The notes: generated by a model from the letters alone, not told the origin. Counted from the stretch's first letter, positions 35,101 to 44,190 are shown. The stretch is 64,000 nucleotides of DNA from Oscillospiraceae bacterium (GCA_017439985.1 JAFSIC010000046.1:1-64000), one strand, 5' to 3'. Program-made: numbers and translations.

Positions 35101-35963
35101 TCCACGCTGTCAGCTTTTTTACATTTTACCAAGCGTTTTTCCGCACGGCGATTAGTTCCGCTTTCGCAGAGAGACAGGTGCAGTCCCTGTTTCTCCAAAC
35201 GCTGCATCAGCGCACGCTCGATGCTTGGAACGTCTACGCCGTAAACATAGCCATTCAGGCGTTCCAGCACTGTTTTTGCCGCAGACTGGCAGGCAGAAGC
35301 CGCCTGCTGTGGGTCCTGTGCTCTGACGGAAATGCGAACGATAACTTCCTCTTTGCCCGGATATACCGCAATGCAAGGATTTTCAGAAGTCAATCCATCT
35401 TTCAGAGCCGTCTCTACTTCACTGAGGGACAGATCCATCACGCGAAGGATATGGCTTTCACAAGCATATTTTTTCTGCTGGGCAAAGGTAGGAAATACGG
35501 TATTCAGGAACACCGCGCTCTGTTCTGCCGGGTCCGGCGGCAGAAGAATAGCGTGAATATTCTCGCCATCCAGCTGATAGGCAGGGTAGGTATTATCCTG
35601 CAGAGCATAAACCTCTGCGCCCCTTGGCAAAGTTGCCAGCTGAGCCACTTCTTCGCGGGTCAGCTTTACATTGCGCTGAGCGATCTGTTCGAAAACAGAT
35701 TCATTCATTTCCAGGGGAACGCCACATGCTTTTGCCATCTGATCGGACAGCAAGCGGTCGATGGCCGCATTGCCGGTCAGAGGGCTCAGAATCAAGCCAC
35801 CCATGAGCATGATTTTCTGGATAGCAGCCTTCAGCTGAGCTTCATCGCCCACCGGAAGAACGGTCGGCAGAATGCCCAGCAGCTTCAGTTCCTTCTCCAT
35901 GTAGGAGGAGGCCAGCAGCTGATGGCTTCCCTGACGGGCTACCCCAAGAATAAAGACATTCAT
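32148..35963 (-). CDS. Fusion: CinA-like protein, class B sortase, Ig-like and Cys/His modules
   Basis: 1271 residues from the ATG at 35963 (GGAGGTG upstream). Residues 1-395 follow full-length CinA: MoCF-like part with GGLILSPLTGNAAID (55-69) and LLPPDPAEQSAVF (140-152), KH-like part VIVRISVRAQDPQQA (207-221) ending NGYVYGVD, then the C-terminal CinA part with LCESGTN (265-271) for TAESCTGG and KKYGAVSNQTAAAMAA (306-321). Membrane helix 449-467. Sortase B 510-720 has His589, Cys692 (TLSTC) and Arg701. Ig-like/BIG2-type domains follow (745-830, 840-920 and beyond, last 1040-1125). The end (1139-1240) has four CxxC...H...C modules and an acidic tail. It follows thiI by 18 bases. Substrate unknown. 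Confidence 0.85.
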   Translation of the reverse strand: MNVFILGVARQGSHQLLASSYMEKELKLLGILPTVLPVGDEAQLKAAIQKIMLMGGLILSPLTGNAAIDRLLSDQMAKACGVPLEMNESVFEQIAQRNVKLTREEVAQLATLPRGAEVYALQDNTYPAYQLDGENIHAILLPPDPAEQSAVFLNTVFPTFAQQKKYACESHILRVMDLSLSEVETALKDGLTSENPCIAVYPGKEEVIVRISVRAQDPQQAASACQSAAKTVLERLNGYVYGVDVPSIERALMQRLEKQGLHLSLCESGTNRRAEKRLVKCKKADSVELNFPQDAMSNPAVADIIKKYGAVSNQTAAAMAAAVSDSKHIGVGISLPTSREKAASAHVAASFSGHTLSREIPISGFKSVQQLTDACVSHALNLARKFADSHPALPKGAAAATVAMAAAAGKKEDTTSMKTKAEGNPSLLKRFATAFFPQKADSTGEKMRKLGIILCLCVFCCSVGYLMNHHQQGVNAVETNKELSNMKEDFKNGKLDNYEIDEEKLAAVKEEVLDEYKPFVAINDDMQGWVEIEGTNLSYPVVQSKDNLYYHRRNFQGEDDYYGIPYLDYECRLDTDPERCSDNLIIYGHNIGNDGLMFNPLSYYKQLDFYKQHPVVRFDSIYKEQEYKIFGVMIVNSEPEQDNGTVFKYWQQVDFDDEEEFNAFVNEVRRRSMWDIDVDVQPDDNLLTLSTCCYDFRPNARCVILARAIREGEDRTVDTSTAKVNEDAYYPKAYYDALNEKAKYGHVKGIKIDGKAEQILEVGQTLQLKAITDPADAPINTATWDSSTPTIATVDAKTGLVTAVAPGETKITAMADDGGYAASVTIVVKAKNALEYLYFEEDEITLTEGQEAALTVYADPEDAAVDLTWSIGGDALTGSANKSNQKQFYVKAVAATNEPVAVTVTDKTTKVSATCYVYVTGANGGGTQSGPLAATANPVTVPAGTTTAQIVVSSNDVSILEDLEVYIDGDVEAEIDYRNSYINDDGTLVIVLIIPEGSAGSSNVTFEYDGKKVGSTTVTVQGESSGNQSGTTPPAQVQVTNQNDTTGTVLNNGALDLTLDTENFTQLLVNGQVSKDYTWTSDNEDIAYINKSGKLMTESAGTVTITVKDKNGNVVSTFKVNVKDPEAEEQPPVQEVKKCSECGVEDGKPHASSCSKYTCATCGQPIDGTHQEDCEHYVEPEVVVCNNCGGEDGEHFEVCSACGQCGGFHNSECSTLNQPAADACTCTPVDGAHQEGCPLAVAATSLDDELSEETPPSEETPSDQTETPTEA

Positions 35964-35981
35964 AAGGACACCTCCGGTCAC

Positions 35982-37154
35982 TTAACGATTGATTTTCAGA
36001 CATTCGGTGCCTTTTACAGCACGGTCAATGAGGTTTTCCATATCCATCGCCTGTTCTGCCTGTTCCACAAACTTCAGCACCGGCTTGGTACGAGGATGTT
36101 TTGGAGTAAAGACAGTGCAGCAGTCTTCGTATGGAAGAATGGAAGTTTCAAAGGTATCGATTTTATGGGAAATTTTGATAATCTCTTCTTTGTCCATACC
36201 GACAACAGGACGGAAGACAGGCATATCAGCCACTGCATCGGTGCAGGCCATCGCCTGAATGGTCTGGCTGGCTACCTGACCTACGCTTTCACCGGTAACG
36301 AGAGCTTCGCAATCCTGCTGTCTTGCAATGCGGCAGGCAATACGCATCATGTAACGGCGCATAATAATGGTAAAGAGCTCTTCCGGACAATCGTCCTTGA
36401 TGCGCTCCTGAATTTCAGTAAACGGAACAACGAACAGATTCATGCGTCCGCAGTAAGCGGTCATTTTCTCTGCCAGAGTGATAACTTTCTGTTTTGCGCG
36501 TTCGGAGGTGTATGGAGGGCTTGCAAAGTGGATCGCGTAAACTTCCAGACCGCGTTTTGCCATCATAGCACCGGCAACCGGGCTGTCGATACCGCCGGAC
36601 AGCAGCAGAAGTGCGCGTCCGCCGGAGCCAACCGGAATACCGCCTGCGCCAGGCAGCTGTTTGCCATGAACATAAGCTGCGTAGTCGCGAACCTCAACCA
36701 CAACATTGACGTCAGGATTGTGAACGTCAACAGACAGGTGAGGGAAGTGCTCCAGAATGTATCCGCCCAGCTCGCGGCAGATTTCAGGAGATTTCAGTGG
36801 GAAGGATTTGTCGCTGCGTTTTGCATCAACTTTGAAGGTTTTTGCTTCCATCAGTTCGTCCTTCAGGTAGATGATGGCAGTCTCCTTGATTGCTTCAAAG
36901 TCCTTTTCCACAACAGCAGCTTTGGTCAGGGCGATGATGCCGTAGACTTTCTGCAGGATGTCCACTGCTTCGTCCAAATCGATGTCCTCGTCCTTTGGTT
37001 CCACGAAAATGGTGGACTGTGCTTTGCGGAAGCCGAATTTACCCAGCTCTTCCAGACGGCGGCGGGCGTTGCTGATCAGTTTGTCCTCAAAAACGGAGCG
37101 ATTCAAACCCTTGAGGGCAATTTCGCCGTTTTTGAGCAGGATGATCTCTTTCAT
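35982..37154 (-). CDS. thiI: tRNA 4-thiouridine synthase ThiI
   Basis: Uses persulfide sulfur to make 4-thiouridine at tRNA position 8, and can feed thiazole synthesis. The 390-residue protein has an N-terminal ferredoxin-like/THUMP region and the PP-loop motif LLLLSGGIDSPVAGAMMAKRG (quoted in part, SGGIDSP). There is no C-terminal rhodanese domain, as in many Firmicutes, where the partner desulfurase delivers sulfur directly. The desulfurase gene lies 50 bases upstream in the same direction. Confidence 0.96.
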   Translation of the reverse strand: MKEIILLKNGEIALKGLNRSVFEDKLISNARRRLEELGKFGFRKAQSTIFVEPKDEDIDLDEAVDILQKVYGIIALTKAAVVEKDFEAIKETAIIYLKDELMEAKTFKVDAKRSDKSFPLKSPEICRELGGYILEHFPHLSVDVHNPDVNVVVEVRDYAAYVHGKQLPGAGGIPVGSGGRALLLLSGGIDSPVAGAMMAKRGLEVYAIHFASPPYTSERAKQKVITLAEKMTAYCGRMNLFVVPFTEIQERIKDDCPEELFTIIMRRYMMRIACRIARQQDCEALVTGESVGQVASQTIQAMACTDAVADMPVFRPVVGMDKEEIIKISHKIDTFETSILPYEDCCTVFTPKHPRTKPVLKFVEQAEQAMDMENLIDRAVKGTECLKINR

Positions 37155-37204
37155 TGCTCTTCTTCTCCTTTGTGATTTATATCAATATAATAAAAATTCC
37201 TTAA

Positions 37205-38344
37205 CTAACGCTTTAAGCGTCCGATCGCGGACTGCAGTGCTTCGAGGAAAATTGGAACTTCTTCCAGTGTATTGTAGCGTCCGAAGCTGAGACGCAGGGC
37301 GCTGTCGCCTTTTTTGCGGTCAATGCCCATGGCGGAAAGAACGTGGCTTGGACCGCCCTTTGCACAGGCAGAACCGCTGGACAAGTAGATGCCCTTTTCC
37401 TCCAGATAATGAAGCATGATCTCCGATCGAATACCCGGCACAGAGATGTTCAATATATAAGGTGTTGCGTTTTCCCCGGAAATAATGCATACTTCCGGCA
37501 TTTTTTTGAGTCCTTCCAGCAGAGCATCCTTGATTTCACGGACATGAGCTTCATTCTGCTTCATCTCCCCGCAGAGCAGCTCTGCCGCAAGACCCAGACC
37601 ACAGATGCCCGGCAGGTTTTCGGTGCCCGGACGGAGATCTTTTTCCTGTCCTCCGCCGAAGAGGATCGGCTTAATTTTCGCTCCCTTTTTCACATAGAGA
37701 GCGCCGATGCCTTTCGGACCGTAAATTTTATGCCCGCTGACGCTGAGGAAGTCCACATCCAGATTTTTTCCGACTTTCAGCGGCTGTTTGCACCAAGCCT
37801 GCACACAGTCGGTGTGGATCTGACAGGTCGGATTCTTTCTGCGCACTGCTTTGGCGATCTCGCCGATTGGCAGAACGGAACCCACCTCGTTGTTTACTGC
37901 CATGATAGAAACAAGAACTGTTTTTTCCTCAAGAGCATCCAACACCTGTTCTACGGTAATATTACCCTCGCTGTCAGGCTTCAGATAAGTCACACGCCAG
38001 CCCAAATCCTCCAGATGCTTGCAGGTATGAAGCACCGCATCGTGCTCGATGGCGGTGGTGATAATATGATCACCGCGACGTTTCATCGCTTCGCTGCCGC
38101 CGATGAGAGCCAGTACATCAGCCTCCGTACCGCCGGAGGTAAAGGTGATGCAGGAGGCGTCACAACCCAGAGAAGCTGCCACCTGTTTTCTTGCCTGCTC
38201 CATGCGCTGCTGCGCCTCGAAGCCTTTACTATGCAGGGAAGACGGATTGCCATAGCTGCTGCACATCATATCCAGCATGCACTGCGCGACCTCATCTCTC
38301 ACCCTTGTGGTGGCACTGTTATCGTAGTAAATTTCCTGCTCCAT
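37205..38344 (-). CDS. Cysteine desulfurase (NifS/IscS-like)
   Basis: PLP enzyme that takes sulfur from cysteine as an enzyme persulfide. The 379-residue protein starts EQEIYYDNSATT, has the PLP lysine in VSGHKIYGPKGIGALY and the active cysteine in SSGSACAKGGPSHVL. I use the ATG at 38344 with AGGTAGGA upstream. Placed directly before thiI, it is most likely the dedicated sulfur donor for tRNA thiolation (NifZ-type role in Bacillus) rather than the general iron-sulfur desulfurase. Confidence 0.95.
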   Translation of the reverse strand: MEQEIYYDNSATTRVRDEVAQCMLDMMCSSYGNPSSLHSKGFEAQQRMEQARKQVAASLGCDASCITFTSGGTEADVLALIGGSEAMKRRGDHIITTAIEHDAVLHTCKHLEDLGWRVTYLKPDSEGNITVEQVLDALEEKTVLVSIMAVNNEVGSVLPIGEIAKAVRRKNPTCQIHTDCVQAWCKQPLKVGKNLDVDFLSVSGHKIYGPKGIGALYVKKGAKIKPILFGGGQEKDLRPGTENLPGICGLGLAAELLCGEMKQNEAHVREIKDALLEGLKKMPEVCIISGENATPYILNISVPGIRSEIMLHYLEEKGIYLSSGSACAKGGPSHVLSAMGIDRKKGDSALRLSFGRYNTLEEVPIFLEALQSAIGRLKR

Positions 38345-38521
38345 GTTGTTCCTACCTGCTCTTTCTTCTCGCTTTTCCCGCACAAGCGCAGAAAAAGCCA
38401 TTATTCTGTCTTATTATACTGCAAATGTGTTCTTATTTCAAACAAATACCGGCTTGTTTACATATTTTTTATAAAATCAGCCATGCTAAACAGGAAAAGC
38501 AAAACGAAAGGTTGGGATTTT

Positions 38522-39895
38522 ATGAATGAGTCCGAAAAAAGCTCTGCGGGACGAGCTTCCCGGGCGCTGATTTTCCTGCTGGCAGGGCTGACGGCGGCCC
38601 TTGCCATTTGGGGTGGTTACCATTACTGGCGCAGCAGTCAGTACCGACGGGTCGTGGAAAGTGGTTACCGACGTGCTGTGCAGGAAGCGGCAGTCAGTCT
38701 GTCCAATATTTCCACCGACTTGGTGAAAGGCATGTACAGCGGCACACCGGCACAGCTGTCGCAGGTCTCCGCAAAACTTTGGAAAGAAGCCTCCGGTGCC
38801 AAAAGTGCCATCTCTGTGCTGCCGCTGGCCCAGCTTCATCTGGATAAGACCAATCAGTTTCTCTCTCAGGTGGGGGACTACGCCATGTATCTGTCCCGCA
38901 CTTCATTGAGCGGAGAAGCTCCCAGTTTTGAGGAACAGGAGAATTTCCGCAAACTGAGAGAGTACGCAGAACGGCTTTCGGACGCAATCGATGAATTGGA
39001 CGATGAGCTGGAACGCGGAGAAATCACCGTGGCGGAAATTCAGTCCCTCCTTGAGCGCGGCGTTGATACCGATGATATAGACGAAACTTTACCCACTGTT
39101 GTTACAGACACCAGTCTGGATGCCATGGAGGGCGGTTTCAGCGGTTATCCGACACTGATTTACGATGGTCCTTTCTCTGACCACATTCTGAGCAGACAGC
39201 CCAATATCAACTCCAGCGCTCTGGTTGATGTCGATACCGCCAGAAGCATTGCTCAGCGAGCTGTCGGCAACACGACTGAGCTGCCGTACCAGAGAGAGGA
39301 AAGCTCCAATCTGCCCTGTTGGGTATTTTACGGTGCTGACTGCTCCGTTGCCATCAGTAAACACGGAGGAAGGCTCTGCTATCTTCTGCGCAGCAAACCC
39401 GATGACATTGAGGAGAGAATAACGGCACAGGATGCCGTGTCTGCCGCACGGAATTATCTGAATCAGCAGGGCTACGGCAATATGAAAGAAAGCTACTACG
39501 AGATCGATGACGGTATCATTACCATCAACTTTGCACAGAGCGAGGGGGATGTTCTCTGCTACACCGATCTGATCAAGGTGGCCGTTTCCATGGAAGATGG
39601 AACGATCCTGTCGTGCGACGCACGAGGATGGCTGGTGAATCACAAGGAACGCAACCTTCCAGCTCCCACATTATCCGCTGAGGATGCCGCCAAAGCTCTC
39701 AGCACACAGCTGACACGGCAGGGCAGCCGTTTGGCGCTGATCCCCACACTCGGTGAAGATGAGGTCCTCTGTTGGGAATTTGATTGTGAGGGCTCTGCAG
39801 GCGACCATGTGCTGGTCTATGTCAACACACAAAACGGAAATGAGGAACAGATCCTTCTTTTGATTGAAGACGAGGATGGAACACTGACCAAGTAA
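38522..39895 (+). CDS. ypeB: Spore germination protein YpeB
   Basis: Spore protein needed for assembly and control of the cortex-lytic enzyme SleB. The 457-residue product has an N-terminal membrane helix (ALIFLLAGLTAALAIWGGY), an alpha-helical region with GYRRAVQEAAVSLSNISTDL, and PepSY-like domains in the C-terminal half. AAAGG lies before the ATG at 38522. Its usual partner sleB is not next to it, which is less common. The gene is monocistronic with a strong terminator. It is the clearest sporulation marker in the window. Confidence 0.93.
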   Translation: MNESEKSSAGRASRALIFLLAGLTAALAIWGGYHYWRSSQYRRVVESGYRRAVQEAAVSLSNISTDLVKGMYSGTPAQLSQVSAKLWKEASGAKSAISVLPLAQLHLDKTNQFLSQVGDYAMYLSRTSLSGEAPSFEEQENFRKLREYAERLSDAIDELDDELERGEITVAEIQSLLERGVDTDDIDETLPTVVTDTSLDAMEGGFSGYPTLIYDGPFSDHILSRQPNINSSALVDVDTARSIAQRAVGNTTELPYQREESSNLPCWVFYGADCSVAISKHGGRLCYLLRSKPDDIEERITAQDAVSAARNYLNQQGYGNMKESYYEIDDGIITINFAQSEGDVLCYTDLIKVAVSMEDGTILSCDARGWLVNHKERNLPAPTLSAEDAAKALSTQLTRQGSRLALIPTLGEDEVLCWEFDCEGSAGDHVLVYVNTQNGNEEQILLLIEDEDGTLTK

Positions 39896-39932
39896 AAAAA
39901 GCGAGCAAGCGGATCCGCTTGCTCGCTTTTTG
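39894..39932. terminator. Bidirectional terminator between ypeB and the dCMP deaminase gene
   Basis: Perfect 11-base stem GCGAGCAAGCG (39901-39911) with its complement (39916-39926), flanked by A on the left and T on the right. Confidence 0.93.
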
Positions 39933-39938
39933 TTTGAT

Positions 39939-40427
39939 TTAGTAACCAATCTGTTCCATGGACGCGTCGGTGTTGACCCAACTTTCAAAAACATCGGTGA
40001 TACGATACTCGTTTTTGCTGTCGCGTACAACAACTTTCTCAATGCCTGCATTGATGATCAGACGCTTGCACATAGCACAAGGATTTGCATTTGCAACGTA
40101 CTCACCGGTGGCATATTCCTTACCTACCAGATAGAGAGTGCTGCCCAGCATATCACTGCGGGCTGCGGAAATAATGGCGTTCGCCTCCGCATGAACGGAG
40201 CGGCAGAGTTCATAGCGTTCGCCGCGAGGAATATTCATTTTCTCACGGGTGCAGTAGCCCAGGTCACAGCAGTTCTGACGGCCGCGTGGTGCGCCCACAT
40301 AACCGGTGGAAATGATCTCATCGTTTTTTACAATAATTGCTCCGAAATTGCGGCGCAGACAGGTTCCGCGGGCAGAAACAGTCTCAGCAATATCCAGATA
40401 GTAGTTGATCTTGTCACGGCGTTCCAT
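39939..40427 (-). CDS. dCMP deaminase family protein
   Basis: Zinc enzyme of the cytidine/deoxycytidylate deaminase family, probably converting dCMP to dUMP for thymidylate synthesis (ComEB type). The 162-residue protein has the zinc motifs SVHAEANAI (His and catalytic Glu) and NPCAMCKRL (two Cys), plus an additional Cys-rich insert GRQNCCDLGYC that may bind a second zinc. The ATG at 40427 follows GGGAGGA. Single gene, standard length. Confidence 0.93.
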   Translation of the reverse strand: MERRDKINYYLDIAETVSARGTCLRRNFGAIIVKNDEIISTGYVGAPRGRQNCCDLGYCTREKMNIPRGERYELCRSVHAEANAIISAARSDMLGSTLYLVGKEYATGEYVANANPCAMCKRLIINAGIEKVVVRDSKNEYRITDVFESWVNTDASMEQIGY

Positions 40428-40613
40428 AACGATTCCTCCCAAATTTCCTTTGTATAATTTCAGTTTAGCGGAAACAGGGGAGAATTGCAAGATTCTGTGG
40501 AAATTCTCCTTTGCTCTCACAAGGTTTCAGCATCTGAAGTGTCATTGAAATCAGTGGTAAAATGTGATAGAGTGAAACCGAGGACTTATTTCATTTGTGA
40601 GGTGAAAAACGGC

Positions 40614-41543
40614 ATGATGTTAGAAAAAAAGCAGTACAAAATCGACGAGAAGAGTATTTTGAATTATTACGAGTTAAAAAACAACAAACCCAAACTGCTG
40701 CTGATCCATGCTCAGGGAACAGACTCCCTCAGCTATCAGAATGTGATATCAAAATTATCCAAGCAATATCACTTGTATCTGGTGGACTGCTATGGTCATG
40801 GACAAAGTTCCAGAAACAAAGAGAAATACAATCTGATCAGTATCTGCACCGATCTGATCACATTTATTCAAGAGGTCATCAATGATGAATTCGCTGTTCT
40901 GGGCCATTCCTCCGGCGGACTGATCGCCGCCTATCTTGCTGCTCATTGCAGTAAATGTTCTAAGCTGATTCTGGAAGACCCACCGTTCTTTTCCTGCGTA
41001 GGAGAACGACGCTTCAACGCCTATAACTACAAGGACCTTTCCTCTGTCTGCCACAACTTCCTGCTGCAGAACGAAGAAAAGGATTTCGTCTCCTACTATT
41101 TCGCTCATCAGTATTGCTGGAACTTCTTCCCTAAAAAATCCAGAGAAAATATCCGAAGCAAACTCAGCGGTTTCGCGGCGAAATATAGATGTAAACATCC
41201 TGATAAAAACCTGAAAGTTCCGTTCTGGCCCAAACGCTTTTTAGCCGGATTCCAGGGCTTACAGTGGTATGATCCCGCTTTTGGTGAAACTTTTTATGAT
41301 GATTCTTTCCACCAGAGTGTAGATTATAACGAATTGCTTTCCGCCATTGATTGCCCCACGCTGTTCTTAAAAGCCAAGAGTACCATAGGCGAAGACGGCC
41401 TTCTGCAGGGCGCTCTATCCGATGAGGATTTGAAACAGGTTTGCTCGTTGGTAAAGAATATTTCTGTGGAATACTTCGACTGTGGACACGGTATCCACAC
41501 AGAAAAAGCCAAGCAGTTTGCGAAAGCTGTACTTTCCTTTTGA
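40614..41543 (+). CDS. Alpha/beta hydrolase
   Basis: Alpha/beta-hydrolase-fold enzyme of 309 residues; substrate unknown. The nucleophile elbow is GHSSGG (Ser near residue 102), the oxyanion region is LLIHAQGTDSLSY, and the catalytic His is in YFDCGHGIH near the end. GAGGTG precedes two adjacent ATGs; I use the first at 40614. No signal peptide, so intracellular. Its base composition appears a little richer in A+T than its neighbours and it stands alone, which could mean later acquisition. Confidence 0.85.
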   Translation: MMLEKKQYKIDEKSILNYYELKNNKPKLLLIHAQGTDSLSYQNVISKLSKQYHLYLVDCYGHGQSSRNKEKYNLISICTDLITFIQEVINDEFAVLGHSSGGLIAAYLAAHCSKCSKLILEDPPFFSCVGERRFNAYNYKDLSSVCHNFLLQNEEKDFVSYYFAHQYCWNFFPKKSRENIRSKLSGFAAKYRCKHPDKNLKVPFWPKRFLAGFQGLQWYDPAFGETFYDDSFHQSVDYNELLSAIDCPTLFLKAKSTIGEDGLLQGALSDEDLKQVCSLVKNISVEYFDCGHGIHTEKAKQFAKAVLSF

Positions 41544-41630
41544 AAAACAGCAAATATTTCACAAAAAATCGTTCATAAGTAAAAATTTGTGATATAATGA
41601 AAGTATGAATACGCATGACGAGGTACAACT

Positions 41631-42482
41631 ATGCAAAACCTTTCCAACATCGGGGTGATCAAGGATATTCTGAACCGCCATGGCTTTACTTTTTCTAAAG
41701 GCTTGGGTCAGAACTTCCTCATTAACCCTTCCGTTTGTCCGCGCATGGCAGAGATGGGCAATGCACAGCCCGGTTGGGGCGTCATCGAGATCGGTACCGG
41801 TTTCGGTGTACTCACCGTGGAGCTTGCTCAGCGCGCCGATAAAGTAGTCTGCATCGAAATCGACAGCCGTCTGCTGCCGATTCTTGATGAGACCCTGGCG
41901 GACTTTGACAACATCAAGATCATCAACGAGGACGTGCTGAAGGTAGATCTGCAGAAGCTCATTGCTGAGGAATTCCCCGGCATGAATGTAGCTATCTGCG
42001 CTAACCTGCCTTACTATATCACTTCCCCGATCATTATGACCATTCTGGAAGCAAAACTCCCTATCGCATCCCTGACCGTTATGGTTCAGAAAGAAGCGGC
42101 TCAGCGCATCTGTGCGGCTCCCGGCAGTAGGGAAGTGGGCGCTGTATCCATCGCTGTGCAGTACTATGCACAGCCAAAAGTGCTCTTCCCGGTAAGCAGA
42201 GGCAGCTTCATGCCGGCTCCTGATGTGGATTCTGCTGTCATCCGTCTGGATGTACGAAAAGAACCGCCTGTGGCTGTGGAAAAAGAAGAGAACTTCTTCA
42301 AAGTGGTCAAAGGTGCTTTCTCTCAGAGAAGAAAAACCCTGTCCAACACCCTGTCCTCCGCTTTTGGCATGAGCAAAGCCGATGTGGCGCTGTGGCTGGA
42401 GCGTGCAGGCGTAGCATCCAATCTCCGTGCGGAACAGCTCTCCATGGAGCAGTTTGCCGCCATTGCCAACGCTTTGGAATAA
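41631..42482 (+). CDS. rsmA: 16S rRNA dimethyladenosine transferase
   Basis: KsgA/RsmA, which dimethylates A1518 and A1519 of 16S rRNA during small-subunit maturation. The 283-residue protein shows GLGQNFLINP, the SAM loop VIEIGTGFGVLT and the catalytic NLPYYITSP. A -10 box TATAAT lies at 41593-41598, 32 bases before the start, with a weak -35. Unlike Bacillus, rnmV and the neighbouring genes are not adjacent. Confidence 0.97.
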   Translation: MQNLSNIGVIKDILNRHGFTFSKGLGQNFLINPSVCPRMAEMGNAQPGWGVIEIGTGFGVLTVELAQRADKVVCIEIDSRLLPILDETLADFDNIKIINEDVLKVDLQKLIAEEFPGMNVAICANLPYYITSPIIMTILEAKLPIASLTVMVQKEAAQRICAAPGSREVGAVSIAVQYYAQPKVLFPVSRGSFMPAPDVDSAVIRLDVRKEPPVAVEKEENFFKVVKGAFSQRRKTLSNTLSSAFGMSKADVALWLERAGVASNLRAEQLSMEQFAAIANALE

Positions 42483-42564
42483 GAAAGCGGCGGCTTTCAA
42501 CATCTTCCATTAAGTTGCTTGCACAGAGGGCTGAAAATTTACTCGATTTGGGTCATTTTGTCGA

Positions 42565-42594
42565 TTGACTTGTCAGCTTCTGCTGTGTTATGAT
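42565..42594 (+). promoter_or_regulatory. Promoter of guaB
   Basis: TTGACT (42565-42570), an 18-base spacer, TATGAT (42589-42594), about 45 bases before the ATG. No purine riboswitch-like fold is evident in the short leader. Confidence 0.75.
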
Positions 42595-42639
42595 ATCGAA
42601 CATATACTTTTGCAAAATTTTATTTGAGGAGAGATTACC

Positions 42640-44148
42640 ATGGCTTATTATTTCAATGAACCGTCCCATACCTTTGGCGAATACCTGCTGGTACCTGGAT
42701 ATTCTTCTTCCAAGCATATCCCTGCTAACGTTAGCTTGAAAACCCCTCTGGTAAAATACAGAAAAGGTCAGGAAGAATGCCCAATCACTATGAACATTCC
42801 TCTGGTTTCTGCAATCATGCAGTCCGTTTCTGACGATAAAATGGCTATCGCTCTGGCGAAAGAAGGCGGCATCTCCTTTATCTACGGCTCTCAGACCATC
42901 GAAGATGAAGCTGCTATGGTTGCTCGCGTTAAAAACTATAAAGCAGGCTTCGTAACCAGCGACTCCAACATCACCCCTGACACCACCTTGGCTGAAGTTC
43001 TGGCTCTCAAAGAGAAAACCGGTCACTCCACCATGGCTGTTACCGAAGATGGCTCTTCCAACGGTAAACTGCTGGGTCTGGTTACCTCCCGTGACTACCG
43101 CGTAAGCCGTATGTCCATGGACACCAAAGTTTCCGAATTTATGACCAAATTCGAAGACCTGATCTGGGCTGCTGACACCACTTCCCTGAAAGAAGCAAAC
43201 GACATCATCTGGGAACACAAACTGAACACCCTGCCTCTGGTTGACAAAGATCAGAACCTGAAATATCTGGTATTCCGTAAAGACTACCATTCTCACAAAG
43301 AAAACGAACTGGAACTGCTGGATGCTCACAAACGCTATGTAGTAGGCGCTGGTATTAACACCCGTGACTACGCAGAACGCGTTCCTGCTCTGGTTGAAGC
43401 AGGTGCTGACGTACTGTGCATCGACTCTTCCGAAGGTTTCTCCGAATGGCAGAGCCTGACCATCAAATGGATCCGCGAACACTACGGTGACACCGTAAAA
43501 GTTGGTGCCGGCAACGTTGTTGACGCAGAAGGCTTCCGCTTCCTGGCTGAAGCAGGCGCCGACTTCATCAAAATCGGTATCGGCGGCGGTTCTATCTGCA
43601 TCACCCGCGAACAGAAAGGTATCGGCCGCGGCCAGGCTACTTCCGTAATTGAAGTTGCTGCTGCTCGTGACGAATACTTCAAAGAAACCGGTATCTACAT
43701 TCCAATCTGCTCTGACGGTGGTATCGTTCAGGACTACCACATGACTCTGGCTCTGGCTATGGGTTCTGACTTCATCATGCTGGGTCGTTACTTCGCTCGC
43801 TTCGATGAATCCCCAACCAGAAAAATCAAAATCAACGGCAACTACGTAAAAGAGTACTGGGGCGAAGGTTCTGCAAGAGCTCGCAACTGGCAGCGTTACG
43901 ATATGGGCGGCGCAAGCAAACTGTCCTTCGAAGAAGGCGTTGACTCCTACGTTCCATACGCTGGCTCTCTGAAAGACAACGTTGGTCTGTCCCTGTCCAA
44001 AGTTCGTCACACCATGTGCAACTGCGGTGCTCTGACCATCGAAGAACTGCAGCAGAAAGCAAAAATCACTCTGGTTTCTTCCACCTCCATCATCGAGGGC
44101 GGCTACCACGACGTAACCCTGAAAGATTCCAGCTCTTCTTACAAATAA
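42640..44148 (+). CDS. guaB: IMP dehydrogenase
   Basis: Oxidises IMP to XMP, the committed step to guanine nucleotides. The 502-residue protein has the TIM-barrel catalytic domain with two CBS-type repeats inserted ([10 protein letters not shown] to PLVDKDQNL, residues 120-215). The active-site cysteine is Cys320 in [10 protein letters not shown], and the mobile flap contains [20 protein letters not shown] precedes the ATG. Codon choice is strongly biased, suggesting high expression. It is monocistronic with its own promoter and terminator. Confidence 0.97.
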   Translation: MAYYFNEPSHTFGEYLLVPGYSSSKHIPANVSLKTPLVKYRKGQEECPITMNIPLVSAIMQSVSDDKMAIALAKEGGISFIYGSQTIEDEAAMVARVKNYKAGFVTSDSNITPDTTLAEVLALKEKTGHSTMAVTEDGSSNGKLLGLVTSRDYRVSRMSMDTKVSEFMTKFEDLIWAADTTSLKEANDIIWEHKLNTLPLVDKDQNLKYLVFRKDYHSHKENELELLDAHKRYVVGAGINTRDYAERVPALVEAGADVLCIDSSEGFSEWQSLTIKWIREHYGDTVKVGAGNVVDAEGFRFLAEAGADFIKIGIGGGSICITREQKGIGRGQATSVIEVAAARDEYFKETGIYIPICSDGGIVQDYHMTLALAMGSDFIMLGRYFARFDESPTRKIKINGNYVKEYWGEGSARARNWQRYDMGGASKLSFEEGVDSYVPYAGSLKDNVGLSLSKVRHTMCNCGALTIEELQQKAKITLVSSTSIIEGGYHDVTLKDSSSSYK

Positions 44149-44190
44149 ATTGTAAGTTACAAAGCCTTAAAACGCTTTATCCTTTCTTTG

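Noticed and set aside
32838..37175. Long rightward open frames opposite the second sortase fusion and thiI
   Set aside because: The opposite strand has clear sortase and ThiI motifs, ribosome sites and a terminator; these frames have none.
37343..38521. Upstream extension of the ypeB frame
   Set aside because: It is antisense to the cysteine desulfurase gene; the ATG at 38522 has a ribosome site and begins the YpeB N terminus.
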